Below are positions 25,510 to 35,397 of a stretch of DNA of 64,000 bases, piece by piece (the stretch's first letter is position 1; every line of letters starts with the position of its first letter). The stretch lies in NCBI GenBank assembly GCA_026645575.1, contig JAPKMW010000004.1:186001-250000 (forward strand). Reading direction: 5' to 3'. Below the pieces are notes generated by a model. It was not told where the DNA came from and made no database searches. It saw only the letters and a program-made list of their open reading frames with translations. This DNA comes from Caldilineaceae bacterium. GTDB taxonomy: Bacteria; Chloroflexota; Anaerolineae; Caldilineales; Caldilineaceae. The translations under genes were made by a program, and so were the position numbers.

Positions 25510-26700
25510 ATGGCGAACCAACACAGTGCCATTGCCCAACGCAGCCTGACCAAAATCCATTTTGACCACAAAGACATGGATTACTACCTGATCTGGATCA
25601 TGGGGCGCGAACTTTATGAGGGTAGCCGCGCTGCCGAATGTTTGGCAGTGGCGGCGCAGATCAAGGACGCTGATGCGCAAAGCTGGCAACAGGCGTGGTC
25701 GGCATTGGCCCAACAAGTCGAAGCTGAGGCGCAGACCGCGCTGCAACAGGGCCAGACTGCACTTGCCCGCGAACGCTTTTTCTGCGCCTGCACCTACTAC
25801 CGGGCGCCCCTCTTTTTGATGAGCGCCCGGAACGCGGCGTTTCACTCGACTGTGCAGAAGATGCAAGCCTGTTTCGGACAAGCGGCGGCGCTCTGTCAAC
25901 CGTCAATCGCGCGGATTGACGTGACTTATCAAAATCAGCCCTTAACTGGCTACCTGTGGACCGTGGACGCCAGCCAGCAGCCCTGCCCAACGTTGATCGT
26001 CATCGGTGGCATCGAAACCTTTGCCGAGGATTGCTATTTTATGATCGGGTCGAGCGGCGCGGCGTATGGTTACAATGTACTAACTGTTGATCTGCCGGGA
26101 CAGGGGGTAACGCCGGATCAAGGCTTGTACTTTGGCGCCAGAATGGAACAACCGTTGCGCGCGGTGATCGACTATGCGCTCAGTCGCCCAGAAGTTGACG
26201 CGGCGCGCTTAGCCCTCTTTGGCTTTAGCTGGGGCGGGCATATTGTCTTCAAAGGGGGCCAGCATGACCGGCGCATCAAAGCGCTCATCGCCAACCCGCC
26301 CATGCCCAATGTCTTTCGCTCGGTGCTGGCGCAGCAGAAGGGGCATAACCGCCATGACCCGCTGGCCCGTTTGGCATTTGACCAGATTGTCTGGCGCATG
26401 GGCTTGCGCATCAGCCTCAACCCGCGCGACATTGGCCGCCGCTTCGCCAAAGCCTATGACTACTTCTTCTATGGCAAGGCCGACCCGCGTCAAATCCCTT
26501 GCCCGACGCTCTTGTTGGCTGGCGACGGGGAAGCGGCGATTACCCTGCAAATTGCCCGTGAATGTTACGCACAGTTGCCCAACCCGCAGAAGAAGCTAGT
26601 GATCTTTACCAAGGAAGACGGGGGGGAGGCGCACTGTCAGATCGACAACCTAGCGCTGCCCAATCGAGTAATTTTCGAATGGCTGGCCGATGTGCTGTAG
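25510..26700 (+). CDS. Alpha/beta hydrolase (FrsA/DHPON-hydrolase-like esterase)
   Basis: A 396-residue cytoplasmic hydrolase. Residues 1-130 form an all-helical cap-like N-terminus as in FrsA and 2,6-dihydroxypseudooxynicotine hydrolase. The alpha/beta core follows, with TLIVIGGIETFAED (oxyanion turn), LTVDLPGQG, the nucleophile elbow GFSWGG near residue 240, the Asp in LLAGDGEAA and His in GGEAHCQID. It cleaves C-C or ester bonds in the family; the substrate is unknown. It follows the TetR gene on the same strand with AGGAG before the ATG, so it is probably regulated by that repressor. Confidence 0.88.
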   Translation: MANQHSAIAQRSLTKIHFDHKDMDYYLIWIMGRELYEGSRAAECLAVAAQIKDADAQSWQQAWSALAQQVEAEAQTALQQGQTALARERFFCACTYYRAPLFLMSARNAAFHSTVQKMQACFGQAAALCQPSIARIDVTYQNQPLTGYLWTVDASQQPCPTLIVIGGIETFAEDCYFMIGSSGAAYGYNVLTVDLPGQGVTPDQGLYFGARMEQPLRAVIDYALSRPEVDAARLALFGFSWGGHIVFKGGQHDRRIKALIANPPMPNVFRSVLAQQKGHNRHDPLARLAFDQIVWRMGLRISLNPRDIGRRFAKAYDYFFYGKADPRQIPCPTLLLAGDGEAAITLQIARECYAQLPNPQKKLVIFTKEDGGEAHCQIDNLALPNRVIFEWLADVL

Positions 26701-26723
26701 AGAGGCGAGAGGTTTACTTTCTC

Positions 26724-26765
26724 TCTGTTGCCCTAAGTCTGTTGCCCTAAGTCTGTTGCCCTAAG
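26724..26765. repeat. Triple 14 bp direct repeat
   Basis: TCTGTTGCCCTAAG occurs three times without interruption at 26724-26737, 26738-26751 and 26752-26765, in the short gap between the convergent hydrolase and hypE genes. Confidence 0.9.
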
Positions 26766-26775
26766 TCTTACGCTG

Positions 26776-27834
26776 TCAACAAATGCGCGGCAACTGCTCC
26801 CCAATCTGCATATCCACCACCCGCGTCCCGCCGATGCCGGTGCGGGCGACAACGACGCCGGGGTGTTGCGCCGTCACCTGGCCGATGATGGTCGCTTGCG
26901 CACCCAGCGGGTGTTGACGCATCTGTGCCAGCAACGCTTCGGCCACAGCGGCGGGGACAATGGCGATCAACTTGCCTTCGTTGGCGACATAGATGGGGTC
27001 CATGCCCAGAATATCACAGGCCGAACGCACCACCTCCGGCACTGGTAATTTGCGTTCATCATAAGCAATGCCCACTTTCGATGCTTTGGCAATCTCATTG
27101 AGCGATGAAGCGACGCCGCCACGGGTGGGGTCGCGTAGCACATGAATCTCTTTGGTGACGGCCAACATATCTGTCACCAGACCATTGAGGGGCGCAGAAT
27201 CACTTTCAATCACGACATCAAATTCCAGCCCCTCGCGCACGCTCATGATCGCCACACCGTGGAGACCAATTTCGCCGCTGAGAATAACCACATCGCCGGG
27301 GCGCGCTTGGGTAGGGGCAATGTGGACGCCTTCGGGGATCAGGCCAAAGCCGCTGGTGTTGATAAAGACGCCATCACCATGCCCCTTGTCCACCACTTTG
27401 GTGTCGCCGGTGACAATCGCCACGCCGGCGCGCCGGGCGGCGTCGCCCATGCTTTGGACAATCGCGCCCAAGCGTTCCAACGGCAAGCCCTCTTCGACAA
27501 TAAAACCGGCGCTAAGGTAGAGCGGTTGGGCGCCACTCATGGCAATGTCGTTGACTGTGCCGTTGATCGCCAGATCACCGATATTGCCGCCGGGGAAAAA
27601 GAGCGGGCGCACGACAAACGAATCGGTGGAAAAGGCCAGCCGGGCGCCGGCCATTGATAGCACTGCCGAGTCGCCCAGCGTTGCCAGGGTCGAGTTGTGA
27701 AAGGCGGGGACAAAGAGATGCTCCACCAGTTCCGCCGATAATTTGCCGCCCCCGCCATGCCCCATGACAATATTGGGGTGGTTGCGCAGAGGGACGGGAC
27801 AACTCCAGGCGGTGAAATTAAGTTGGGTGGTCAT
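26776..27834 (-). CDS. hypE: HypE, hydrogenase maturation (carbamoyl dehydratase)
   Basis: A 352-residue HypE of the PurM-like fold, which turns a carbamoylated C-terminal Cys into the thiocyanate that gives the CN ligands of NiFe hydrogenase. Present are MGHGGGGKLSAELV near the start, LAFSTDSFVV, GDLAINGTVNDIAM, DPTRGGVASSLNEIA and the complete C-terminal PRIC with the acceptor Cys. It works with HypF and the HypC-HypD complex encoded 3.6-7.4 kb to the right; a GH9 gene on the other strand separates it from them. Confidence 0.97.
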   Translation of the reverse strand: MTTQLNFTAWSCPVPLRNHPNIVMGHGGGGKLSAELVEHLFVPAFHNSTLATLGDSAVLSMAGARLAFSTDSFVVRPLFFPGGNIGDLAINGTVNDIAMSGAQPLYLSAGFIVEEGLPLERLGAIVQSMGDAARRAGVAIVTGDTKVVDKGHGDGVFINTSGFGLIPEGVHIAPTQARPGDVVILSGEIGLHGVAIMSVREGLEFDVVIESDSAPLNGLVTDMLAVTKEIHVLRDPTRGGVASSLNEIAKASKVGIAYDERKLPVPEVVRSACDILGMDPIYVANEGKLIAIVPAAVAEALLAQMRQHPLGAQATIIGQVTAQHPGVVVARTGIGGTRVVDMQIGEQLPRIC

Positions 27835-28230
27835 GCTGTAAACCTTATCTTATTTCTATCCAATCACTTGTACCCTGTCGTTGTGACCGCAGAGGGCGCG
27901 CCATACGGGTACGCCCCAGACCACAAGCCTAACGCCATTGTACTCGAAAGTCTGTTTTTCGCAATCTGCGCTACTGGCAGCAGGTTGATCTGGCAGAGCG
28001 CTAAACAATTTCCTACTTTTTAACTTTTCATCCGCTTATAACTAAAATACTCGTTTTCATCACCATTTAGTTGGGTTATTGTTTGGTAATCGTAATTTAT
28101 TTGTAATTAAACCAATGGTAGAATTACAATAGCTACTACCAATCACAATCTCTTCGTCACCACCAGCGCGTAAGCCGAAGAATTCATGAACGGGCGAGTA
28201 GCCAACTTACACCAAAAATAAGGAACATGT
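27835..28230. other. Intergenic gap, 396 bp, between divergent hypE and GH9 genes
   Basis: No gene is visible. The right half (about 28030-28140) is strongly AT-rich. TTGTTT at 28079-28084 and TGTAAT at 28102-28107, with a 17-base spacer, is the best promoter candidate for the GH9 gene but is weak. AAGGA lies 7-11 bases before the GH9 ATG. Confidence 0.5.
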
Positions 28231-31200
28231 ATGTCAACAACTTCGCAGCATTACATACCTGCTCGTTTGCGCCCTCCCATGCGCAGCAGAAAGCACAGCC
28301 TAGGTCAGCTTGCGCTGCTCGTTCTGCTATTATTGACCGCGCTGCTGCCAGGCCGGTCAACGCCAATCGTTACCGCACAAGCGGCGCCGACCCATAACTA
28401 TGGCGAAGCGTTACAAAAAGCGATCTACTTCTATGAAGCGCAAATCGCCGGCCCCAAGCCGACCTGGAGCCGGGTCGAATGGCGAGGCAACTCCGCCTTG
28501 AATGACGGCGCCGATGTGGGCAAGGATCTGACCGGCGGCTGGTATGATGCCGGCGACCATGTCAAATTTGGTTTTCCCATGGCCGCTTCCACCACCCTGT
28601 TGGCCTGGGGTGGGATTGCCTATCGTAACGCCTATAGCAGTAGCGGCCAACTGCCCCATCTGCTAAATAACCTGCGCTGGGTGGCGGATTACTTTGTCAA
28701 AGCGCACACTGCCCCCAATGAACTCTATGGGCAAGTGGGCAATGGCAGCCAGGATCACGCCTGGTGGGGACCGGCGGAGGTGATGCCGATGGCGCGCCCG
28801 GTTTACAAAATCAGCGCCAGTTGTCCGGGCAGTGACCTGGCCGGCGAAACAGCCGCCGCCCTGGCCGCCACCTCGATCCTCTTCCGCAGCGAAGGGGACA
28901 CGGCCTATGCCGACACTTTGCTCACCCACGCCGAACAACTCTATACCTTTGCCGACACTTACCGCGGCGCCTATAGCAATTGTATTACCGACGCCAGAGC
29001 CTTTTACAACTCATGGAGCGGCTACGACGATGAGTTGGTCTGGGGCGCGCTCTGGCTGCACAAGGCGAAAGTGGCCCAAAACGCCGCCTATGGCAATGCC
29101 TATCTGACCAAAGCCACCAGCTATTACCCCACCATTGCCGGCAAGCATATCTGGACCCATGCCTGGGACGACAAGAGCTATGGCAGCTACGTGTTGTTGG
29201 CGCAACTCACCGGCCAACAACAATATCAGGATGCCGCCGAACATTGGCTCGATTTCTGGACCAGCAACTACAACGGCGCCAGCGTGACCAAACTGGCCGA
29301 CGGCTTTCCCGTGCTGGACGATTGGGGTTCGTTGCGCTACACCGCGAATACCGCCTTGGTCGCTTTTATCTATAGCGATGGCTTGCCGAGCGGCCATGCC
29401 AAGAAAACGCTCTATCATGACAAAGCCGTGAGCTGGATCAACTATATCTTGGGCAGTAACCCAGCCAACCGCAGCTATGTCGTCGGCTTTGGCAACAATC
29501 CACCCCAACACCCGCACCATCGCACCGCGCACAGTTCCTGGGCCGATAGTTTGAGCGTGCCGGCCAATCACCGCCATATTTTATACGGTGCGCTGGTCGG
29601 CGGTCCCAACCGGTCGGGCGTCTACAATGATGTGATCGGCGACTATCAATCCAATGAGGTTGCCACCGATTACAACGCCGGCTTTACGGGAGCGCTTGCC
29701 CGCATGGTGCAGGAGTTTGGCGGCGCACCGCTGGCCGGTTTCCCCGCGGTGGAGACGCGTGACAATGAAATTTTTGTCGAAGCCAAGGTCAACGCCAGCG
29801 GCAGCAACTTTATCGAGATCAGCGCCTATCTGACCAACAAATCGGGCTGGCCGGCGCGATCGGGGGACAAGCTCGCCTTCCGCTACTTCTACACGGCGGA
29901 TGACAGCAGCGCCATCACCGTGAGCCAGAACTTTAGCGGTTGCGGCAACAATGTGGTCTCTGGCCCGCAATTGTGGAGCGGTAATATTTATTATGTGACC
30001 ATCAATTGCGCGGGGACGAACATCTATCCCGGTGGTCAGAGTGCGTACCGCAAAGAAATTCAATTTCGGCTGACAACCAGCGGCGTCTGGAACAACAACA
30101 ACGATCACTCCTATGCCGGCGTCAGCACCAGCGGCGCCCATGCCCTAGCCACCAATATGCCCGTTTATGACAACGGCGGGCGCGTCTTTGGCAATGAACC
30201 AGGCAGCAGCGGCCCCACCCCGACCTTCACGCCGACTAGCACCGCCAGCGCAACGGCAACCCTTGGTCCCGGCAACACCCCCACCAACACGCCGGTCGCC
30301 GCCACCCCAACGCTTGTGCCGCCGACGGCCACGTCCACCAGTACGCCGACGGCGACGCCTGGTGGGCCAGTGGCGGCGTGTCAGGTCACCTACACTGTCA
30401 CCAACCAATGGGGCGATGGCTTTACCGCCGATGTGACGATCAGGAACAATGGCGCCAACGCCATCAACGGCTGGCAACTCCAGTGGACTTTCGCCGGCAA
30501 CCAGCGCATTGTCAATCTGTGGAACGGCGCCCTGACCCAGAGCAGCCAGAATGTCACTGTCGCCAACCTGAGCTACAATCACCTGATCGGCGCCAATGGC
30601 GGCGTCCAAACCTTTGGCTTTCAGGCTGCGTTTACGGGTAGCAATGTCAACCCGACGACCTTTGTGTTGAATGGCGTTGTCTGTAATGGCAGCCCGTCGG
30701 CAACCAATACGCCGACACCGACAGCCACGTCCACCCCCACCCCTGCGCTGCCAACCAATACGCCGACATCGACAGCCACACCTACCCCTATCGTGCCGAC
30801 CCCTACACCGACACCCACGGCTACATCTGGTGGTACGGTTGGCGCTTGTCAGGTGCGCTATACCATTACCAGCCAATGGCCGGGTGGTTTTACCGCTGAT
30901 GTGCTGCTCAAGAACAACAGTGCGACACCGATCAACGGTTGGACGGTGGCCTGGAGCTTTGCCGGGGATCAGGTGATCACGAACTTGTGGAATGGTGCCA
31001 AAACACAAAGCGGGAAAAATGTCCAGGTCGCCAATTTGAGCTACAACAACCTCATCGGCGCCAATGGTGGGACCCAAGCTTTTGGCTTCCAGGGGACATT
31101 TAGCGGAACCAACGCCGTGCCGGGAAGCTTTACTCTCAACGGCGGCAGTTGTGGCGTGGTGACAGCAGCGCAAACGCAACCAGCAGAAGAAGAAGGCGCT

Positions 31201-31242
31201 GGTATGTTTATGTATCTGCCCTTGATTAGCACGACCAAGTAG
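28231..31242 (+). CDS. Secreted modular GH9 cellulase with CBM3 and two CBM2 domains
   Basis: A 1003-residue exported endo/processive cellulase. A long signal peptide ends near TAQA (50). The GH9 domain spans about 53-495: GGWYDAGDH holds Asp106 and Asp109 (the nucleophile pair), PHHRTAH (428-434) is the substrate-binding signature, and Glu476 in YQSNEVATDYNAGF is the acid. A CBM3c-like domain (about 504-650) is typical of processive theme B enzymes. Thr/Pro linkers at 656-713 and 820-871 join two cellulose-binding CBM2 domains (714-819, 872-975), each with Cys at both ends. The tail ends MYLPLISTTK. It lies on its own strand inside the hyp gene group, suggesting insertion. Confidence 0.96.
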   Translation: MSTTSQHYIPARLRPPMRSRKHSLGQLALLVLLLLTALLPGRSTPIVTAQAAPTHNYGEALQKAIYFYEAQIAGPKPTWSRVEWRGNSALNDGADVGKDLTGGWYDAGDHVKFGFPMAASTTLLAWGGIAYRNAYSSSGQLPHLLNNLRWVADYFVKAHTAPNELYGQVGNGSQDHAWWGPAEVMPMARPVYKISASCPGSDLAGETAAALAATSILFRSEGDTAYADTLLTHAEQLYTFADTYRGAYSNCITDARAFYNSWSGYDDELVWGALWLHKAKVAQNAAYGNAYLTKATSYYPTIAGKHIWTHAWDDKSYGSYVLLAQLTGQQQYQDAAEHWLDFWTSNYNGASVTKLADGFPVLDDWGSLRYTANTALVAFIYSDGLPSGHAKKTLYHDKAVSWINYILGSNPANRSYVVGFGNNPPQHPHHRTAHSSWADSLSVPANHRHILYGALVGGPNRSGVYNDVIGDYQSNEVATDYNAGFTGALARMVQEFGGAPLAGFPAVETRDNEIFVEAKVNASGSNFIEISAYLTNKSGWPARSGDKLAFRYFYTADDSSAITVSQNFSGCGNNVVSGPQLWSGNIYYVTINCAGTNIYPGGQSAYRKEIQFRLTTSGVWNNNNDHSYAGVSTSGAHALATNMPVYDNGGRVFGNEPGSSGPTPTFTPTSTASATATLGPGNTPTNTPVAATPTLVPPTATSTSTPTATPGGPVAACQVTYTVTNQWGDGFTADVTIRNNGANAINGWQLQWTFAGNQRIVNLWNGALTQSSQNVTVANLSYNHLIGANGGVQTFGFQAAFTGSNVNPTTFVLNGVVCNGSPSATNTPTPTATSTPTPALPTNTPTSTATPTPIVPTPTPTPTATSGGTVGACQVRYTITSQWPGGFTADVLLKNNSATPINGWTVAWSFAGDQVITNLWNGAKTQSGKNVQVANLSYNNLIGANGGTQAFGFQGTFSGTNAVPGSFTLNGGSCGVVTAAQTQPAEEEGAGMFMYLPLISTTK

Positions 31243-31295
31243 AAAGGCATTGACCGCGGCTCGCGCAGGGCCACGACCTGGCTAGGGCCATCCGT

Positions 31296-31369
31296 AACGC
31301 CAATGAATTGGGAAACAACGAATTGGCTATGGGCGGGACAGTTCGTTATTCCCCCAATTCGTTGGCGTT
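31296..31369. repeat. Inverted repeat between GH9 and hypD
   Basis: Arms AACGCCAATGAATTGGG (31296-31312) and CCCAATTCGTTGGCGTT (31353-31369), one mismatch, with AACGAATTGGC repeated inside. It separates convergent GH9 and hypD genes. Confidence 0.8.
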
Positions 31370-31383
31370 GGCAGGTTGAATCG

Positions 31384-32490
31384 TCACAACCTTTCTTCTA
31401 ATTGCACAAAGCGCCCATATTGATAGTAAGCGGCACAGGCGCCCTCACTCGATACCATTGTTGCACCGAGTGGGGTGCGCGGTGTGCATTCCTTGCCAAA
31501 GGCCGGACATTGATTCGGTTTGATGCGGCCTTTTAGCACTTCGCCGCTATGACAAAGCGTCGATTCCTGAGTGCGAATATCGCCAACCGCAAAGCGAGTC
31601 TCGGCGTCAAAGTCGCGATAGGCTTCGCGCAGACGCCAGCCACTTTGCGGGATGACGCCAATGCCACGCCAGCCGCGATCTGTTACCTCGAATACATCGG
31701 CCAGCATTTTTTGCGCCGGTAGATTGCCTTCGGGGCGCACGGCGCGCGGATAGGCGTTTTCCAGTTCGGCCCGCCCCTCCTCCAACTGTTGTACCGTGCG
31801 GCGAATCCCCTCCAGCACGTCGAGCGGTTCAAAACCAGTCACCACAATCGGCGCCTGATATTTTTCGACGAGTGGCTCATATTGCCACGTTCCCATGACA
31901 CTACAGACATGACCGGCGGCCAGAAATGCCTGCACCCGATTGCCCGGCGACTCCATGATGGCGGCAATTGCCGGCGGTACCAGGACATGGGAAACCAGCA
32001 TGGAAAAGTTCTTCAACCCCAGTTGTTTGGCCTGATAGACCGCCATTGCATTGGCCGGCGCCGTCGTCTCAAAGCCGATGCCAAAAAAGACCACTTCCCG
32101 TTCGGGGTTTTGCTGGGCGATCTTCACCGCATCGAGGGGCGAGTAGACAATGCGTACCTGCCCCCCTTCGCTCTTGACGCGAAACAAATCTTTGTCGCTG
32201 CCGGGTACGCGCAACATATCGCCAAAAGAGCAGAAGATCACGCCGGGACGACTGGCAATCGCCAATGCTTTATCGATAATTTCCAGTGGCGTGACACAGA
32301 CCGGACAGCCGGGGCCGTGAATCAATTCAATCTTGTCCGGCAGCAATTGGTCGATGCCGTTGCGGATGATCGAATGGGTTTGCCCGCCGCACACCTCCAT
32401 GATCGCCCAAGGGCGGGTGGTGATGCGCCGAATCTCGTCAAAGAGGCCGCGTGCTAGCGCTGGGTCGCGAAATTCATCCAGGTACTTCAT
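31384..32490 (-). CDS. hypD: HypD, hydrogenase maturation Fe-S protein
   Basis: A 368-residue HypD, the scaffold that with HypC assembles Fe(CN)2CO. Visible are [11 protein letters not shown] with the active-site Cys, [30 protein letters not shown] and the C-terminal [4Fe-4S] ligands ([29 protein letters not shown]). The start is 32490; it overlaps hypC by 17 bases, giving translational coupling. Its Shine-Dalgarno (GGGAG) lies inside a 15 bp tandem duplication. Confidence 0.97.
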   Translation of the reverse strand: MKYLDEFRDPALARGLFDEIRRITTRPWAIMEVCGGQTHSIIRNGIDQLLPDKIELIHGPGCPVCVTPLEIIDKALAIASRPGVIFCSFGDMLRVPGSDKDLFRVKSEGGQVRIVYSPLDAVKIAQQNPEREVVFFGIGFETTAPANAMAVYQAKQLGLKNFSMLVSHVLVPPAIAAIMESPGNRVQAFLAAGHVCSVMGTWQYEPLVEKYQAPIVVTGFEPLDVLEGIRRTVQQLEEGRAELENAYPRAVRPEGNLPAQKMLADVFEVTDRGWRGIGVIPQSGWRLREAYRDFDAETRFAVGDIRTQESTLCHSGEVLKGRIKPNQCPAFGKECTPRTPLGATMVSSEGACAAYYQYGRFVQLEERL

Positions 32491-32773
32491 GGGCTTGTTC
32501 TCCCTCTGCTTGTTCTCCCTCTGGCGGATGGGCGCCAAACTCTTCGTCCAACAACCCCATCTCCTGAAAAAGACGCAACGACTCCTGCGCCGATTCTTCA
32601 TCCAGTTGCGTAATGGCAAAGCCGACATGGACAATGGTATAGTCGCCCACGCCGATTTCGGGCAGATAGGCCAGACAGATCTCTTTGCTCACGCCGCCAA
32701 AATCAGCTTTCGCCATGCGCACACCATTTTGTTCGTAGATTTCGGTAATTTTTCCGGGTACACCGAGACACAT
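32474..32773 (-). CDS. hypC: HypC/HypG hydrogenase maturation chaperone
   Basis: A 99-residue protein starting MCLGVPGKI; Cys2 is the residue that binds the iron fragment and HypD. The usual HypC is about 75-95 residues; here the C-terminus is prolonged by [10 protein letters not shown], coded by two copies of a 15 bp repeat. GGGAGAA precedes the ATG. It lies between hypF and hypD in the same direction. Confidence 0.95.
   Translation of the reverse strand: MCLGVPGKITEIYEQNGVRMAKADFGGVSKEICLAYLPEIGVGDYTIVHVGFAITQLDEESAQESLRLFQEMGLLDEEFGAHPPEGEQAEGEQAHEVPG
32494..32523. repeat. 15 bp tandem duplication across the hypC-hypD junction
   Basis: CTTGTTCTCCCTCTG is present twice in a row (32494-32508, 32509-32523). 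On the minus strand it lengthens HypC by five residues and doubles the purine-rich ribosome-binding sequence used by hypD. Confidence 0.9.
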
Positions 32774-32873
32774 AAGCAATTCTCCCAATCGCCTTGAATT
32801 AAAATTCAGGCTGAAAGCACAAGTCGTCTCAAGACGACTATTATTCCGACGACAACATGGCACCACAGTTTGC

Positions 32874-35240
32874 TTATGAAGGTTGCGCATTCGCCACCAG
32901 CACTTGTCCCAGCGCCAACCCGCCATCATTGGGCGGCGTCAAACGATGGGTCAGCACTCGAAAACCAGCAACCTGTAGACGAGCTACGGCCAGGCGCAAC
33001 AACAGTACATTCTGAAAGACGCCGCCACTTAATGCTACTGTGTTCAGTTTTTCTTCCTGACGGACGAGCAAGCTCAGTTGCAGGAGCAGGTCGGCTACCG
33101 CCTGGTGAAACTTGATCGCAATTTGCGCCGTCGGCACCCCTTGCAAGACATCAGTGCCGATGGCCTTGACCACCGGCGCTGCGTCAAAGGTTTGCCCCTT
33201 CCATTCTAGACCAAAACGGTAGGGCGCGTCTTCTTCGTCACCCACCAGCGCTTCAAACTCAATCGCGGCCTGCGCTTCATAGGTGGCGGTTTGACGTACA
33301 CCGGCCAGCGCCGCCACGGCATCAAAGAGCCGCCCCATGCTACTAGTTGGCACGGTGTTAAAGCCCGTGGCAAACTGGCGTTGAAAAATGCGCCGTTCGG
33401 TTGGCGTGGTGGCAGCGACCGGCGGCAACGCCTCATCCCATGCTACGCCTGCCGCCCACAGATGGGCCAATGCCGTGCGGCTTGGGTGTTTGACCGCCGC
33501 ATCGCCTCCTGGCAGCGGGATATAACGCAAATAAGAACGGCGGCGAAAACCAGCATAGTCGGCCAGCAAGAGTTCACCACCCCAGATGGCGCCATCCGTA
33601 CCATAGCCGGTGCCGTCAAAACAGAAGCCGATCACCGGTTCGCACCCATCTAACCCATGCTCGGCCATCAGCCCGGCCAGGTGGGCGTGATGGTGTTGCA
33701 CTTGCACCAACCGCGCTTGCCCTGTCTGCTGACGCGCCCACTGACTCGATAGATAGGCCGGGTGCAGATCACAGGCCAGCAGTTCCGGCTGAATATCAAA
33801 AATGGTCTGGAAATGGTTGACAGCATGGGTGAACGCCTGCAACGTCTCCAGATTTTCCATGTCGCCAATGTGTTGGCTCATAAACGCAGCCTGACCCGCC
33901 GCCAGACAAAAGGTATTTTTCAGTTCGCCACCGCTGCCCAACGTCGGTCGCACTTCGACCGGCAACCGCACCGGGAAGGGGGCATAGCCGCGCGAGCGCC
34001 GAATTGGCAACTCGTGTCCATCAAAGACGCGAATCACCGAATCATCACATGGCACATGAATGTCACGGTTGTGCAAGAGAAAGCCATCGGCCAGCTCCAC
34101 CAGTTTCGTCAGCGCCGCAGTGTTGTCCTTGACAATCGGCTCGTTGGCATAGTTGCCAGAGGTCATGATGAGGGCAGTGTGTTGGGTGTTGGGTATTGCG
34201 TGTTGCGTGTCTGCTGCTAGTTCGTTGAATAACAGGTAATGCAATGGGGTGTAGGGCAGCATCAGACCGACATAGTGATTGCCGGGGGCGACGAGGGTGG
34301 ACAGCGGGCTATCATCCCGTTTGCGGAGCAGTACAATGGGGCGTTCGCGACTGGTAAGCAAGGCGAGTTCATCGGCATTGATCTCAGCGCATTGCTGGGC
34401 AGTCGCAACATCACGTGCCATAACGGCAAAGGGCTTATCGATCCGTCCCTTTCGTTGGCGCAAGCTTTGCACCGCCTGATCATTGGTTGCATCACAAGCC
34501 AGGTGAAAGCCCCCCAACCCTTTCACCGCCACAATCCCGCCATCACGCAACAGCGCTTGTGCTGCTTGCAATGCTGCTTCGCCCATGATTCGTGTTGCGT
34601 GTTGCGTATCATCGACTTGGTCACTCGCCACAAACGCAAGCTGCGGCCCACAGATCGGACAGGCCACTGGCTGGGCGTGAAAGCGGCGATCTAGCGGATT
34701 GGCGTATTCCTGGCGACAGGCGGGACAGAGCGCGAAATCGGCCATGGTGGTAAATGGACGGTCATAGGGCAGGGTGCGAATGATCGTGAAGCGGGGGCCG
34801 CAGTTGGTGCAATTGATAAAGGGGTAACGGTAGCGTCGGTCCTGTGGGTCGAATACTTCACGCAAACAGTCATCACAAAGGGCGACATCAGGCGAAATGA
34901 AGGTGCGTTGGGCATGATTCGCCTGACTTTCAATGATGACAAACGTCGTTGCGCCTGTTGGTTGAACCAGGGCGACTGTGATATCCTCAAGATGGGCCAG
35001 TGGCGGCGGTGCGGTGACGAGCAATTGATGAAACGTGGTCAGCGCGGTTGTATCGCCTTCGATCTCGATAAAAACGCCAGCGCTGTCATTGCCCACAAAG
35101 CCGGTCAGGCCAAGCTGGGTGGCAAGGCCATAGACAAAGGGGCGAAAGCCGACCCCTTGCACCACGCCTGCCACCCGTAGGGCATGACGCTCTTTATGTG
35201 GCGTAGGGGATGACCCTATCTGCTCATCCAACCTGTACAT
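32874..35240 (-). CDS. hypF: HypF carbamoyltransferase
   Basis: A 788-residue HypF, which activates carbamoyl phosphate and transfers the carbamoyl group to HypE. Domains in order: acylphosphatase (about 18-105, VVQGVGFRPFVYGLA), two zinc-finger-like CxxC pairs (120-200, CDDCLREVF, CTNCGPRF, CPACRQEY, CPICGP), the YrdC-like nucleotide domain (215-410, KGLGGFHLACDA, RKGRIDKPFAVMAR) and the Kae1-like C-terminal domain with VQHHHAHLAGLMAEHG. Two short insertions rich in DTQHA/NTQH within the zinc-finger to YrdC region come from low-complexity DNA. It is the first gene of hypF-hypC-hypD. Confidence 0.97.
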   Translation of the reverse strand: MYRLDEQIGSSPTPHKERHALRVAGVVQGVGFRPFVYGLATQLGLTGFVGNDSAGVFIEIEGDTTALTTFHQLLVTAPPPLAHLEDITVALVQPTGATTFVIIESQANHAQRTFISPDVALCDDCLREVFDPQDRRYRYPFINCTNCGPRFTIIRTLPYDRPFTTMADFALCPACRQEYANPLDRRFHAQPVACPICGPQLAFVASDQVDDTQHATRIMGEAALQAAQALLRDGGIVAVKGLGGFHLACDATNDQAVQSLRQRKGRIDKPFAVMARDVATAQQCAEINADELALLTSRERPIVLLRKRDDSPLSTLVAPGNHYVGLMLPYTPLHYLLFNELAADTQHAIPNTQHTALIMTSGNYANEPIVKDNTAALTKLVELADGFLLHNRDIHVPCDDSVIRVFDGHELPIRRSRGYAPFPVRLPVEVRPTLGSGGELKNTFCLAAGQAAFMSQHIGDMENLETLQAFTHAVNHFQTIFDIQPELLACDLHPAYLSSQWARQQTGQARLVQVQHHHAHLAGLMAEHGLDGCEPVIGFCFDGTGYGTDGAIWGGELLLADYAGFRRRSYLRYIPLPGGDAAVKHPSRTALAHLWAAGVAWDEALPPVAATTPTERRIFQRQFATGFNTVPTSSMGRLFDAVAALAGVRQTATYEAQAAIEFEALVGDEEDAPYRFGLEWKGQTFDAAPVVKAIGTDVLQGVPTAQIAIKFHQAVADLLLQLSLLVRQEEKLNTVALSGGVFQNVLLLRLAVARLQVAGFRVLTHRLTPPNDGGLALGQVLVANAQPS

Positions 35241-35397
35241 TCCCTAACATAAGCCGATGATTTCCCGAATCGGTAACGGCCAAACAGTCACGACATCACA
35301 GAATCGTGTAGCGCTACGTTATGATACCACATATGGCCGCTTTGGGCGATTTTCGCTATTGATTGGCAAATCGGGTTATGCGCACGCACACAATGGA

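Noticed and set aside
30145..31179. Minus-strand frame of 344 codons, Arg/Gly-rich
   Set aside because: Complement of the Thr/Pro linkers and CBM2 domains; low complexity mirror of the cellulase.
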